Positions 33,369 through 42,595 of a stretch of 64,000 bases of DNA are shown here, piece after piece (position 1 is the stretch's first letter; each line of letters opens with the position of its first letter). A model generated the notes under the pieces. The model worked only from the letters and a program-made list of their open reading frames with translations. It was not told where the DNA came from and did no database searches. The position numbers and the translations under genes were made by a program. The DNA comes from Streptomyces sp. NBC_01351 (GTDB lineage Bacteria > Actinomycetota > Actinomycetes > Streptomycetales > Streptomycetaceae), in assembly GCF_036237315.1 (NCBI RefSeq), contig NZ_CP108356.1:62001-126000 (forward strand), written 5' to 3'.

Positions 33369-33404
33369 GAGATCCCGCCCGGTCTTTCGACCGGACGGGA
33401 TCTC
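33369..33404. terminator. Hairpin between MarR gene and tRNA
   Basis: GAGATCCCGCCCGGTC (33369-33384), loop TTTC, then GACCGGACGGGATCTC (33389-33404): 15 of 16 base pairs. It is positioned to terminate both the MarR transcript and the leftward tRNA transcript. Confidence 0.65.
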
Positions 33405-33442
33405 ATGACGGTCTCGGGAGCAACCCGTGAACTGTCGTTGAG

Positions 33443-33516
33443 TGGCCGGGGCGGGATTTGAACCCGCGACCTCTGGGTTATGAGCCCAGCGAGCTGCCGA
33501 CCTGCTCCACCCGGCG
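33443..33516 (-). tRNA. tRNA-Met (CAT), initiator-type
   Basis: A 74-nt cloverleaf on the minus strand. D-arm GAGCAGGTCGGCAGCTC; anticodon arm CTGGGCTCATAACCCAG with CAT at 33480-33482; T-arm GCGGGTTCAAATCCCGC. The three consecutive G-C pairs in the anticodon stem and an unpaired first position (C1 opposite C72) are initiator-tRNA hallmarks. CCA is not encoded. Confidence 0.9.
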
Positions 33517-33593
33517 GCCTCCACCGTAAGACGGCAGGATGCGCGGGTGCGAGCGAATATCCGGGCTGCTCCGTTGCCGTGGGCGGGCTGCTC

Positions 33594-34708
33594 CTACGAG
33601 CTGGTGGACCGGGCTCCTCCCCCACATCCGGCCGTGTGTGCCTGCGCTTGCGCTTCTCGGCAGTCGGGGTCGTGACCGCGTGCGGTCTCGGGTTCGGTGC
33701 TGCCGGCCACGATGAGAGCGAGGAGGACTGAGGCGGCCTCGCTCTGGAGGATTCGGACGGCCTGACGTAGCCGCTTGGGGTCGGGGGCGGGATGGACAGT
33801 GCCACGCATTCCGGGTTGGGCCCTGAGGTGATCGGGACCGCCGCGCACAACGTGCCCAGGGCGTACTCCTGGCGGTCCAGGAGAGGCGCCATGGGGTGCT
33901 GGGTGTCGAGCTGGTGGAAGAGGGTTCGTTCGCTGGTGATGGTGTGGGAGGTGAGGCGGATGATGCCGTGGCGGGTCAGGTGGTCCTTGCGTTCGGTGTA
34001 GCCGAGTTGGGCGAGGAGGCCTTGGCCGACGGCGGAGGCGTGGGCGGCCGCCCGGAAGTCGACCCATTCGCTGACCTTGGGTGCCTGGGGTCCGTCCACG
34101 TACTGGGTGATGGCCACCTCCCCTTCGGTGTAGCGGCCGACGTACACGGCTGCGCCGACCGCATCGCGTACCAGGGCGAGGGGCTGCTGCAGCTGGCTCA
34201 GGCCGTTGGCGCCGGCCGCGCCTGCGGCACCGGTCAATGCGAGCGCGGTCCCGGCCGCATAGGCGTTGAGGCCGATCGGCTTGGCCAGGTTTCCTTCGAC
34301 CAGCATGGCCAGGCTCTCGGCGAGAGCGAGTTGCGGCAGTTTGGTTTCGCGGGCGATCTGGATGGAGCTGACCCCGCCCCAGTACCGGGCGATGACCTCC
34401 AGAACACGCAGCGCCTGGTGGACGCGGGCCAAGGCGTCCGGAGCGGGGCGGGCGTCGGGTACCTGTTGCGCAGCGTGGGTGAGTGAGGGCGCGCGCAGGG
34501 CCATCGGCGCCCACGTTGAGGGATCGGGCAGCGAGTGCATGCCCGAGAAGTCGGCCAGTGCGTTGCCGGTCTGGGCGGAGGGGAGGAGCCAGACATAGGC
34601 GACGCCGTGGCGCACCGGCCCGCCCACCGGCCCTGCCTCAGCGGTGGGCGAGGGGTGTGTGCAGGCGGCACGACTGCGGCGGTGTGGTCCGGAAGCGGCG
34701 GCCGCCAT
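33594..34708 (-). pseudogene. IclR-type transcriptional regulator with frameshift
   Basis: The N-terminal frame (34708 to about 33795) contains a winged-helix region (VLEVIARYWGGVSSIQIARE) and an IclR effector domain with AAAHASAVGQGLLAQLGYTE. Near 33790-33800, inside a run of C residues (CCCGCCCCCGACC on the coding strand), the frame slips. The expected C-terminus DPKRLRQAVRILQSEAASV is read in the next frame and ends at 33594. Either a pseudogene or a one-base sequence error. The start is uncertain; ATG 34540 is an alternative. Confidence 0.75.
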
Positions 34709-34774
34709 CGCGGCCCCCGCTACTCCCCCGGACGGCCTACGCCCCGCGCGGCCACTGAGCCGGCCGCCCCGGCA

Positions 34775-35557
34775 TCAGGCCAGGGCCTGGACGGCATACA
34801 CCGCCCCCAGGGCGCCCGCGAGGGCGCCAAGCAGGAGCCGGAGCGCGGTCTCGGGCAGGTGCGGTTGGAGACGTGCGCCGAGGTAGCCGCCGATCAGCCC
34901 GCCCAGGCCGCAGGCCAGGCCCAGCCACCAGTCGGGCGCGACGGGCCCGGGGCTTGCCAGGGCCAGCAGCGCGTACGTGGTGGCCCCGGCGACGGAGGTG
35001 GTGAAGGTCGCGGCGAGGGTGGCCGGCGCGATGCGGGCCATGGGCATGCCGCGGGCAGCGAGGACGGGCCCGAGCAGGGAACCACCGCCAATCCCGTAGA
35101 TCCCACCCACCACCCCGACCGTGAGGGCCAGGGCGGCGAGCGCGGGCGCCGACGGCTCGACCAAGTCCGGCCGCCGCCGGGCAGGGCGCAGGGTACACAG
35201 GCACAGCCACGCGCCGAGCGGGAGGAGGAAGGCGGCGACCAGGATACGGAAGACGGCCGGGCCGGGGAGGGCGAAGACGCGGATGGCGGCGCCTGCGATG
35301 ACGCCGGGCAGTGTCCAGGCGGCGAGGCGCCGGGCCAGTCCGCCGCGCAGAGCGCCGTCGCGGCGGTAGCGCCACAGTGCGCCGGGCCCGGCCACCACAT
35401 TGAACAGCAGGTTCGTCGGGGTGACCGCGGGGCTCGGCACGCCGAGGACGCTGAGCTGGACCGGCAGGAGGAAGACCGCCCCGGACACGCCGACCGGAGC
35501 GGTCACCGTCGAGATCAGCAGGCCGGCCGCGAACCCGGCCCAGATCGTCCACTCCAC
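34775..35557 (-). CDS. TauE/SafE family sulfite exporter / anion permease
   Basis: A 260-aa integral membrane protein with about eight transmembrane segments in two repeats. Conserved phrases: VTPTNLLFNVVAGPGALWRY in the first half, and VGVVGGIYGIGGGSLLGPVL, the Gly-rich repeat, in the second. The family exports sulfite, sulfoacetate or other organosulfonates. ATG 35557. A separate leftward unit beyond the IclR gene, which might regulate it. Confidence 0.92.
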   Translation of the reverse strand: MEWTIWAGFAAGLLISTVTAPVGVSGAVFLLPVQLSVLGVPSPAVTPTNLLFNVVAGPGALWRYRRDGALRGGLARRLAAWTLPGVIAGAAIRVFALPGPAVFRILVAAFLLPLGAWLCLCTLRPARRRPDLVEPSAPALAALALTVGVVGGIYGIGGGSLLGPVLAARGMPMARIAPATLAATFTTSVAGATTYALLALASPGPVAPDWWLGLACGLGGLIGGYLGARLQPHLPETALRLLLGALAGALGAVYAVQALA

Positions 35558-35663
35558 CGCTGCCCCCGCCGCTCCGTGATCGCCCGGTCAGTATCGACGG
35601 AGCGGGCGGCGGCATCGTGATCCGGCAACGAGATGTTCACGAGCAGCAGGTGCAGCCCGGCCT

Positions 35664-36229
35664 TCAGCCCGCAAGGAGCTGGTCCCCGACACGCAGTTCG
35701 GTGGGCGGGCAGTCCACCGCCACATGTCCCGACGGAACCTGCACCGCATCCTGCCCCGCGCCCGGCGCCCGCGCCGCTGCCGACCGTTTCCCCGCCCTTT
35801 CACACGCCACGGTGCGCGCGATCCACTGAAACCCGCCCGCGTCCGTGAGATGCACCACGAGCGGGGACGGGTAGAGCCCGACAGCCTCACCGCGCGCCTG
35901 CCGGTCACGGTCGAACACCGCCTCGCCGACGTTGAACCGGGCGCCGCCGGTCGCTGGTGGCCTACCTGCCCGCAGCGCTTCATGAGCACCTGCATGTCCG
36001 TGACGACCGCCCCGCGCAGCGGGCCGGTCGCCGCATCACGTTGATGGACGTATTCCTGGCACTGCGCGCAGTCGGGCGGGGCGGTGAGGAGGGCCGGGGG
36101 AAAGAGCCGGATGGCTTCTCGGTGGGCACGGGTGTGGTCGGTGGTTGCTGCTACGGTGCACCCCGTTCGCGGGTCGGGCCGGTGCCTATACCTTCGGCCC
36201 GCCAAAAGGCGGCGGGCAAGGGCATTCAC
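35664..36229 (-). pseudogene. Small CxxC protein gene, frameshifted
   Basis: The upstream frame (from about 36229) contains TAPPDCAQCQEYVHQRDAAT and VVTDMQVLMKRCGQVGHQ, a Cys-pair plus Cys/His pattern. The downstream frame reads GARFNVGEAVFDRDRQARG then YPSPLVVHLTDAGGFQWIAR and CPPTELRVGDQLLAG. Continuity suggests one gene split by a frameshift near 35950. It is divergent from the truncated helix-turn-helix gene, an arrangement I believe recurs in Streptomyces. No function known. Confidence 0.4.
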
Positions 36230-36246
36230 AGGGGCAAGATCGCCCC

Positions 36247-36684
36247 ATGGACATCGGGGAGTTGATCCGGGAGCTGCGCACCGCGCACGGTTGGTCCCAG
36301 GTCCGCCTGGCCGACGAGATCAACCGAGCCGAGGGGACGACTCTGACCCGGGAGTACGTCGCCCGGTGGGAGCGCGGGAAATGCGCCCCGCGCGGGTTCT
36401 ACCTCGCGGCGCTGTCCCGTCGCCTCGATGTGCCGCTGTCCGTGCTGGAGGACCCCATGCTGCGACCCGGCGGCCGCCGCGATCGCGAGTTTCTGACCGA
36501 TGTGGCCGGCTCGGCCATAGCCCCCGTGGTCGCCTCCGACCTCCTCGCGGGCGGGCCTTCCGTGGAGGCGTGGGAGGACAAGCTCACCGCGTACGGCACC
36601 GACTACATGTCCATGGGCGCAGCCGACATCCAGCGCCGCGTCGCCGGGGAACTGATCGTCATCCAGCAGCAACCAGTGACCTGA
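36247..36684 (+). pseudogene. Helix-turn-helix regulator truncated by IS630
   Basis: The first 145 codons of a Streptomyces-type XRE regulator: MDIGELIRELRTAHGWSQVR, then LTREYVARWERGK, the DNA-binding domain, followed by FLTDVAGSAIAPVVASDLL and GTDYMSMGAADIQRRVAGEL. Homologues normally continue for about 250 more residues with TPR-like repeats. Here the frame enters the left inverted repeat of an IS630 element at 36675 and stops. Confidence 0.8.
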
Positions 36685-37799
36685 GTCTTAGGTTTGGCTT
36701 TAGTTCGCTATGAGTCGTCCGGGTCCGAAGATTCCGCCGTTGTCGGTGACCGATACCCAGCGAGCTGTGTTGGAGGGCTGGTCATGTCGTCGCAGGACGG
36801 CCCAGGCTCTGGCTCAGCGGTCCCGGATCGTGCTGGAGTGCGCGGACGGGCACTCGGTGATGGAAGTGTCGCGCCGGTTGCGGATCGCGCCCGATACGGT
36901 CCGCACCTGGCGGCGGCGCTTCATCGAGCACGGCCTGGACGGGCTGGGTGACGAGCCTCGGCCGGGTGTCCCGCGGAAGATCACTGACGCCGATGTCGAG
37001 CGGGTGATCGTCAAGACGCTCGAGGAGACGCCGAAGAACGCGACGCATTGGTCGACCAGGTCGATGGCCGCGGCGACGGGGATGTCGCAGTCGACGGTTT
37101 CACGGATCTGGCGGGCGTTCTCCCTGGCCCCGCATCGTTCGCAGACGTTCAAATTGTCGACGGATCCTCTGTTCATCGACAAGGTTCGCGATGTGGTGGG
37201 TCTCTACCTCGACCCGCCGGAGAAGGCTTTGGTCCTCTGCGTGGACGAGAAGTCGCAGATCCAGGCCCTGGACCGGTCCCAGCCGGCGCTGCCGATGATG
37301 CCCGGCGTTCCCTAGCGACGCAGTCACGACTACATTCGCGCCGGCACCACCACCCTCTTCGCGGCGCTCGAGGTCGCGACCGGCAGGGTGATCGGATCGC
37401 TGCACCGCCGCCACCGGGCCGCCGAGTTCAAGAAGTTCCTGGCCAAGGTCGACAAGGCGGTCCCCGCCGGCCTCGAAGTCCACCTGATCCTGGACAACTA
37501 CGCGACCCACAAGACGCCCGACATCAAGAAGTGGCTGCTGGCTCACCCGCGGTTCCACCTGCACTTCACGCCCACGAGTGCGTCGTGGCTGAACCTGGTG
37601 GAGCGCTGGTTCGCCGAGCTCACACAGAAGAAGCTCAAGCGTGGAGTCCACCGCTCCGGCCAGGCTCTCGAACGCGACATCCGTTCATGGCTGGCCGACT
37701 GGAACGACCAGCCCAGGCCCTTCGTCTGGACGAAGACAGCCGACGAAATCCTCGACAAAGTCGCCGCCTACTGCCACCGAATCTCTGACTCAGGTCACT
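36675..37799 (+). mobile_element. IS630-family insertion sequence (copy 1)
   Basis: Terminal inverted repeats AGTGACCTGAGTC (36675-36687) and GACTCAGGTCACT (37787-37799) are perfect over 13 bp. The left flank is a truncated regulator, and the right flank begins a replication-relaxation remnant, so a deletion probably accompanied or followed insertion. No TA duplication is visible on the left. Confidence 0.85.
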
Positions 37800-37801
37800 A
37801 G
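36710..37801 (+). pseudogene. IS630 family transposase with in-frame stop
   Basis: One frame of 363 codons interrupted only by TAG at 37313-37315. The N-terminal half has the helix-turn-helix (VMEVSRRLRIAPDTVRTWRR) and the first catalytic Asp in LCVDEKSQIQALDRSQP. The second half has Asp in LILDNYATHKTP and Glu in WLNLVERWFAELTQKK. The stop falls between the catalytic residues (probable GAG to TAG change), so the protein is inactive unless read through. Confidence 0.85.
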
Positions 37802-37812
37802 GAGTACCCGGG

Positions 37813-38240
37813 GTGCCCGAAGGTGCCCGGCGCGGGGAGACCCTCGCGGTTCCGGCCAGTGCTCAGGCGGTGCACTGGCCGGACCTGGTCCTGATGCCGC
37901 CCGGCGGCCCTGTGGTCGCCCTCGAGGTGGAGCTCACCCCGAAGTCCCGGGGCGAGCTGCAGGTGATCCTGCGTGCCTACCAGCGGGCCCGGCGCCGGGT
38001 CTTCTACCTCGGCACCGCCCCGGTGGTGCGCCAGTTGCAGGGCCGCCCGGCTCGGACGGGCAGCGCGCCGACGGCATCGCCCAGGACGTCGGACTGCTCC
38101 CGGCCCGGGAGCCGGTACCAGGAGTCGGCGGCCTGCTGCAGATCCGGTCGTTTGCGGCGAACGACCAAACTGTCGCCCGCCGGGTCGAGCGGCGCAGTTT
38201 GGACTTTGCCCGTGCCAGTCCGTCGGGGATGGTCGGGTAG
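37813..38240 (+). pseudogene. Replication-relaxation family protein remnant
   Basis: Fragment starting directly after IS630. The first frame carries HWPDLVLMPPGGPVVALEVE then GELQVILRAYQRARRRVFYL. A frameshift near 38045 moves to DGIAQDVGLLPAREPVPGVG and LLQIRSFAANDQTVARRVER, ending at a stop at 38240. This resembles the C-terminal half of replication-relaxation proteins of actinobacterial plasmids and integrative elements. Confidence 0.6.
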
Positions 38241-38654
38241 TTGAGTACTTGAACTCGGCCTCCTCCAGGAGAGCCCGCCCCTTCGTGAACCCCGGCAGCT
38301 CGTGCCGCGGCACGACGACGCCGCGCCGGTGGTAAGCCTCCAATCTCGTCGCGTTTCCAAGCAAGGAAGCACGGGTCGTCATGGATTCGCATGGACATCG
38401 GCTCCTCCGATCCCTGGGGGTCCGAGGCAGGGGCCGGCCAGCCGTGAACGGCCGTGATCTTGCGATGACGTCACCCGCGTTCCCCCCGGTGCCGGGCAGA
38501 GCTGCCCGGACGCGGTCACCTCCGTCTATCTCCCGTAGCGGCGGCCTCTTGCCTCACGGGCTCTTGAACAACCGCCCGTGCCCGTCGGTGCCGCTGCAGG
38601 GAGCGGCTTGTGGCGGCCCGGAGCCCGCACGAACGCCCCGGGCGGTCACTTTCC
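38241..38654. other. Intergenic region
   Basis: No gene supported with confidence. A leftward frame from 38382 (MTTRASLLGNATRLEAYHRR) is possible for about 50 codons but then runs antisense to the replication-relaxation remnant. Confidence 0.35.
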
Positions 38655-39890
38655 CTATCTGTTGCCGGAGGTGTCGCACAGCGCGCGGTCGACGAGTTCG
38701 CTGGCGGCCTTGTGCTGCCGGAGCGCTTTATCGAAGTCGTTGAAGCTGGTGGTCATGGAGACGGTGACGGTGCGGCTGCCGTCGCCGGTGGCGCCGTTCA
38801 AGGTGATGTAGCCGGCCTCTCCTCCTTCGTGGCTCCAGTAACTGCCGCCGCAGGTCAGAGGGCGGTTGACCAAGCCGAGGCCGTAACGTCCGCCGGGCCA
38901 GATCGCCTCGAGCCGCTTGTCGACCGGGACGGTGTTCCGCATCTCGGCCATGCGCGCCTCGGACAGCAGCTTGCCGCCCAGCAGCCCCTGGAAGAACCGG
39001 TTGACGTCCGCCGTGGTGGAGACATAGCCGCCGAGGTCGGGGACGATCTGTTCGGTGACGTCGGTCCGTTCGCCGGAGGCGAAGACCTGGTAGCCGTCGG
39101 CGTGCGGGCGACGAAGGGTGGGCGTGGTGCCCGGCAGATAGGTGTGGTTCATGCCGAGCGGTTTCAGGATCCGGCTCTCGACCTGCTCCTGCCACGGGCG
39201 GCTCGTGGCCTTCTCGACGATCATGCCGAGGACGACGTAGCCGGTGTTGGAGTAGCCGAAGCCGGTACCGGGCTGGAAGTCCGGGTGGTGCTTCATCGCC
39301 CGGGCGACGATCTGTTCGGGGGTGTAGGTGTCGTAGCGGTGCTTGTAGTACTCCTCCGGGGTGTCGAAGCCGGGAAGATCATCGTGGAGGCCGCTGGTGT
39401 TCTGCAGGAGCTGACGGACGGTGATCTTCCGTCCGTCGTTGCCGTTGCCGTCGATCACTCCGGGCAGCTGGCGGTCTACCGTGTCCTCCAGTGACAGCCT
39501 GCCCTCGCCGACCAACTGCAGGACCACAGTGGCCATGAGTGCCTTGCCGGTGCTGGCTATCCGGAAGTAGCCGTCGCGGGGCACCGGGCGGTTCGTGCCC
39601 GCCACGGCGACGCCCGTGGCGGAGACCAGATCCCGGCCGGAGGCAGTGGTCACCCGCGCCTGGACGCCAGTGATTCCCAGCGCCTGGAGGGCAGAGGTGT
39701 CCCGGCGTAGGTCGTCCTGCTGGTAGCCAGGCGCGGACGTCGCGGCCGCGCTGTCCGAGGGTTGGGCAGCTGTGGCCACACCGGCTGTGCCGAGTGCGAC
39801 CGCCGCGACGGCCAGCCACCCTCGGCCGATGCGGCGACGCTGCTGGGACGGGCGGTGCTTCGGCGCGGAGGCCGGGGTTGTGAATCTCAT
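38655..39890 (-). CDS. Secreted serine hydrolase (beta-lactamase / D-Ala-D-Ala carboxypeptidase-like)
   Basis: A 411-aa exported serine hydrolase. Signal peptide with Arg-rich start (HRPSQQRRRIGRG) and hydrophobic core WLAVAAVALGTAGVATAAQP. Catalytic motifs: SxxK as STGK, Tyr motif YSNTGY, and HxG as HEGG. The family phrase VRQLLQNTSGLHDD is also seen. ATG 39890 gives MRFTTPASAPKH. It is divergent from a two-component system across a 16-bp palindrome, so likely under its control. Possible roles: peptidoglycan D,D-peptidase or esterase. Confidence 0.93.
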   Translation of the reverse strand: MRFTTPASAPKHRPSQQRRRIGRGWLAVAAVALGTAGVATAAQPSDSAAATSAPGYQQDDLRRDTSALQALGITGVQARVTTASGRDLVSATGVAVAGTNRPVPRDGYFRIASTGKALMATVVLQLVGEGRLSLEDTVDRQLPGVIDGNGNDGRKITVRQLLQNTSGLHDDLPGFDTPEEYYKHRYDTYTPEQIVARAMKHHPDFQPGTGFGYSNTGYVVLGMIVEKATSRPWQEQVESRILKPLGMNHTYLPGTTPTLRRPHADGYQVFASGERTDVTEQIVPDLGGYVSTTADVNRFFQGLLGGKLLSEARMAEMRNTVPVDKRLEAIWPGGRYGLGLVNRPLTCGGSYWSHEGGEAGYITLNGATGDGSRTVTVSMTTSFNDFDKALRQHKAASELVDRALCDTSGNR

Positions 39891-39950
39891 GGATCCCACG
39901 CTAGGTAGGCGTCAAGCTGCAAGTCGGTACCACAGGCGGCCGATTGGAAC

Positions 39951-39966
39951 CTACAGCCGGCTGTAG
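39951..39966. promoter_or_regulatory. 16-bp perfect palindrome in divergent promoter region
   Basis: CTACAGCCGGCTGTAG lies 60 nt upstream of the serine hydrolase start and 80 nt upstream of the sensor kinase. A candidate binding site for the NarL-type response regulator or another dimeric regulator. Confidence 0.5.
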
Positions 39967-40045
39967 TGCCGCAGGGGCGCCCGGCACGTACCGTGGCGCG
40001 TCCGAAGGCCGCTCCCGGTCCCGTACGACAGACGAAGGCGAGCCA

Positions 40046-41227
40046 GTGCACGGTGTATACGGCAAGGCCCGCGCACGGTTGCTCCAGGCGTTGGTCCAGT
40101 CCTTGATCCGGGCCGGGCGCAGCGGACGCTACCTGCTCGGCACCCTGATGACCGCGACGGTGACGCTCGTGGCGGCGCCACTGCTGTGCGTACCGTCACT
40201 GGCAGCTCCCTGGGCGGAGCGCCACCGCCGCCGGGCCGGGGCGCTGCTGGGCCGGCCGGTGGAGCCGCGCCCACGCTCCCTGCGACGCGACTTTGGGTGG
40301 CTCGTGACGCAGGTGGCCACCGGCATGCCCGCGGGCGTGCTCGCCCTGCTGTGCCTGGGCAACCTGCTCCTCATCCTTGGCATCACCGTGGGGTGGTGGG
40401 CCTTCCCCACGTCGGATCCGGCACGGCTGCCGCTGCTCGGCGTCCGTATCGACAGCTGGGCCCTCGCGCTGACGATCAGTCTGGCGCAATTCCTGCTCCT
40501 GGCGGCGCTGGCGACCATCGCCCTGCCACCGCTCGCCCGGGCGCACGCGCGGTGCTGCCTGGCAGTCCTGGCACCGACTCCCGCGGAACAACTGGTCGCA
40601 CGCGTCACCGAACTCACCCGGACGCGCACAGACGTCCTGCAGGCGCACGGCGCTGAACTCCGCCGGATCGAACGCGACCTGCACGACGGCACCCAGGCCC
40701 GGCTGGTGGCCATCGCCATGCGGCTTGCCGTGGCCCGGGAGAGCCTTCCCGACGACCCCGACACGGCCGCTGCGCTCGTACAGCAGACCCAGGCCGAGAC
40801 CGAGGAGGCCATGACCGAGCTGCGCTCCGTCATCCGCACCATCTACCCTCCGATCCTGGCCGACCAGGGCCTCGTCGGCGCGCTCCACACCCTGGCCACC
40901 AGGGCCGGCGTGCCGACCCGCATCGACATCGGCCGGCTCGGTGAGGTCCCTGCCGCAGTCGAGGCGGTCGCCTACTTCGCCGTCACCGAGGCGCTGGCGA
41001 ACATCGCCCGGCACAGCCGAGCCACCAAGGCCGCCGTCCACGTCACCCTCAACGGCGCGATGCTGTCCGCAGAGATCACCGACGACGGGACCGGCGGAGC
41101 GGACGCATCCAGAGGCAGCGGCCTGGACGGAATTCGCCGCCGCGCCGCCGCCCTGGACGGCACCATGAAGATCAGCAGCCCGCCGGGCGGGCCGACCACC
41201 ATCACCGTGGAGCTGCCGTGCGTGTAG
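40046..41227 (+). CDS. Two-component sensor histidine kinase (HisKA_3)
   Basis: A 393-aa membrane kinase. GTG 40046 follows GAAGGCGAG. Hydrophobic segments occupy the first 170 residues (including LLGTLMTATVTLVAAPLLCV, GVLALLCLGNLLLILGIT and ISLAQFLLLAALATIAL). The dimerisation domain has the phosphoacceptor His in RIERDLHDGTQARLVAIAM. The ATPase domain shows the N-box FAVTEALANIARHSRA and G-box DDGTGGADASRGSGLDGI. The 3' end overlaps the response regulator gene by 10 nt. Typical NarL-partner kinase of streptomycetes; signal unknown. Confidence 0.93.
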   Translation: MHGVYGKARARLLQALVQSLIRAGRSGRYLLGTLMTATVTLVAAPLLCVPSLAAPWAERHRRRAGALLGRPVEPRPRSLRRDFGWLVTQVATGMPAGVLALLCLGNLLLILGITVGWWAFPTSDPARLPLLGVRIDSWALALTISLAQFLLLAALATIALPPLARAHARCCLAVLAPTPAEQLVARVTELTRTRTDVLQAHGAELRRIERDLHDGTQARLVAIAMRLAVARESLPDDPDTAAALVQQTQAETEEAMTELRSVIRTIYPPILADQGLVGALHTLATRAGVPTRIDIGRLGEVPAAVEAVAYFAVTEALANIARHSRATKAAVHVTLNGAMLSAEITDDGTGGADASRGSGLDGIRRRAAALDGTMKISSPPGGPTTITVELPCV

Positions 41228-41883
41228 TCATCGCCGAGGACAACGTCCTGCTGTCCTCCGGACTCGAACTCCTGCTGGGCTCCCAGGGCTTCGAGGTCGC
41301 CGCAATCACGGATGACGCCCCCGGCTTCCTCGCCGCCGTCGAGACCCACCGCCCGGACGTCACCATCGTGGACGTGCGGCTGCCCCCGACCTTCCGCGAC
41401 GAGGGTATCCGCGCCGCCCTCCGGGCCCGCCGCGACCGCCCCGGACTTCCCGTCCTGGTCCTGTCCCAGTACGTCGAGCAGGAATACGCCGGCCGCCTCC
41501 TCTCCGACACCCGCGGCGGCATCGGCTATCTACTCAAAGACCGGGTGAGCCGTATCGCAGAGTTCACCGACGCACTGCGCCGTGTGGCCGCCGGCGGCAC
41601 CGCCATGGACCCCGAGGTCATCGCCCAGCTCCTCGCCGGCCGCGGCGATCCGGTCGACGCCCTCACTCCCCGCGAACGCGAGGTCCTGGCTCTGATGGCC
41701 GAAGGGCACGACAACGCCACGATCGCCCAGCGGCTTTTCATCACCGGCAACGCAGTCCACAAACACATCGGCAGTGTCTTCCTCAAACTCGGCCTGTCGG
41801 CCGGCGACAGCGGCCACCGCCGGGTCCACGCCGTCCTGGCCTACCTCCGCCGCCACGGCGGCACCGAACCCAGCCCCTGTTGA
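41218..41883 (+). CDS. NarL/FixJ-type response regulator
   Basis: A 221-aa regulator. The receiver domain has the acidic pocket VIAEDN, phosphoacceptor Asp52 in TIVDVRLPP and the conserved Lys in YLLKDRV. The C-terminal LuxR helix-turn-helix is DALTPREREVLALMAEGHDN then IAQRLFITGNAVHKHI. It starts at GTG 41218 inside the kinase gene, so translation is coupled. The likely targets are its own operon and the divergent serine hydrolase. Confidence 0.94.
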   Translation: MRVVIAEDNVLLSSGLELLLGSQGFEVAAITDDAPGFLAAVETHRPDVTIVDVRLPPTFRDEGIRAALRARRDRPGLPVLVLSQYVEQEYAGRLLSDTRGGIGYLLKDRVSRIAEFTDALRRVAAGGTAMDPEVIAQLLAGRGDPVDALTPREREVLALMAEGHDNATIAQRLFITGNAVHKHIGSVFLKLGLSAGDSGHRRVHAVLAYLRRHGGTEPSPC

Positions 41884-41929
41884 GTGATCGACCGATTGAT
41901 GAACAAGATCGGTAAGCAGCAGAGTCAGC

Positions 41930-42513
41930 CGGGGCGACGCCGGATCATGCGCCCGGCGGGCGCCTGGTCCTCCACGTCTTCGCGGCCCTGGCGGAGTTCA
42001 TCCGACGGCGAGGAGGTGATGAGCTCGACCATGTTGCGGCCCAGGCGGTCGAGCATGGTGACGGTGAGGGTGTCAGCCGGGCGGAGGGTGCTGGCCCTGG
42101 CCGCCGGGATGGACCACCACCCGCTGCCCTTCGGAGGGCACGCGCGCTCCCGGGTCTCGGGCTGGACCACGCGCACGCTGGCAGCCAAGCCGCTCAGAAA
42201 GACCACCCCGGCCGTACGGCTCGCCGCCCTGTTCCTCGCCACCCACAGCTCCCCGCACTCCAGGGCACGCTGCCGCCAGACCTCCCCGAAACCTGCCGAG
42301 CGCGTCCCGGCCACCCGCCTGCCACCTCGCCCACCAGTTGTCCACGGCCCTGACCGACGCCCTGAACAAGGCCGCGACCTCCGCCCGGTCCCGCCCCTCC
42401 ACCAGCGCGGACACCGCCGGCAAACGCACAGCCTCCTGCGCGTCCGGCGACCACGTCCGCGCATCCCGCACCAGATCACTCACACACAGCCAACGAGCCC
42501 GAACCCAAAGCAT
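41930..42513 (-). pseudogene. Transposase / serine recombinase debris
   Basis: Two minus-strand fragments. From 42513 a frame reads VSDLVRDARTWSPDAQEAVR then SVRAVDNWWARWQAGGRDAL, an IS630-type N-terminal helix-turn-helix, ending in nonsense after about 90 residues. Around 41935-42070 another frame reads VTMLDRLGRNMVELIT and DQAPAGRMI, resembling the resolvase core. No complete gene. Confidence 0.5.
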
Positions 42514-42595
42514 TTCGGATCAATACAAGGACCGTGACGACCGGACGTGGGTTAATGGCACCTGCACGAAGAGCTGCTGAGATGAGGAAGCTGTC

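Noticed and set aside
37798..38382. Minus-strand frame starting MTTRASLLGNATRLEAYHRR
   Set aside because: Only the first about 50 codons lie outside the antisense of the replication-relaxation remnant; no ribosome-binding site or family recognised.
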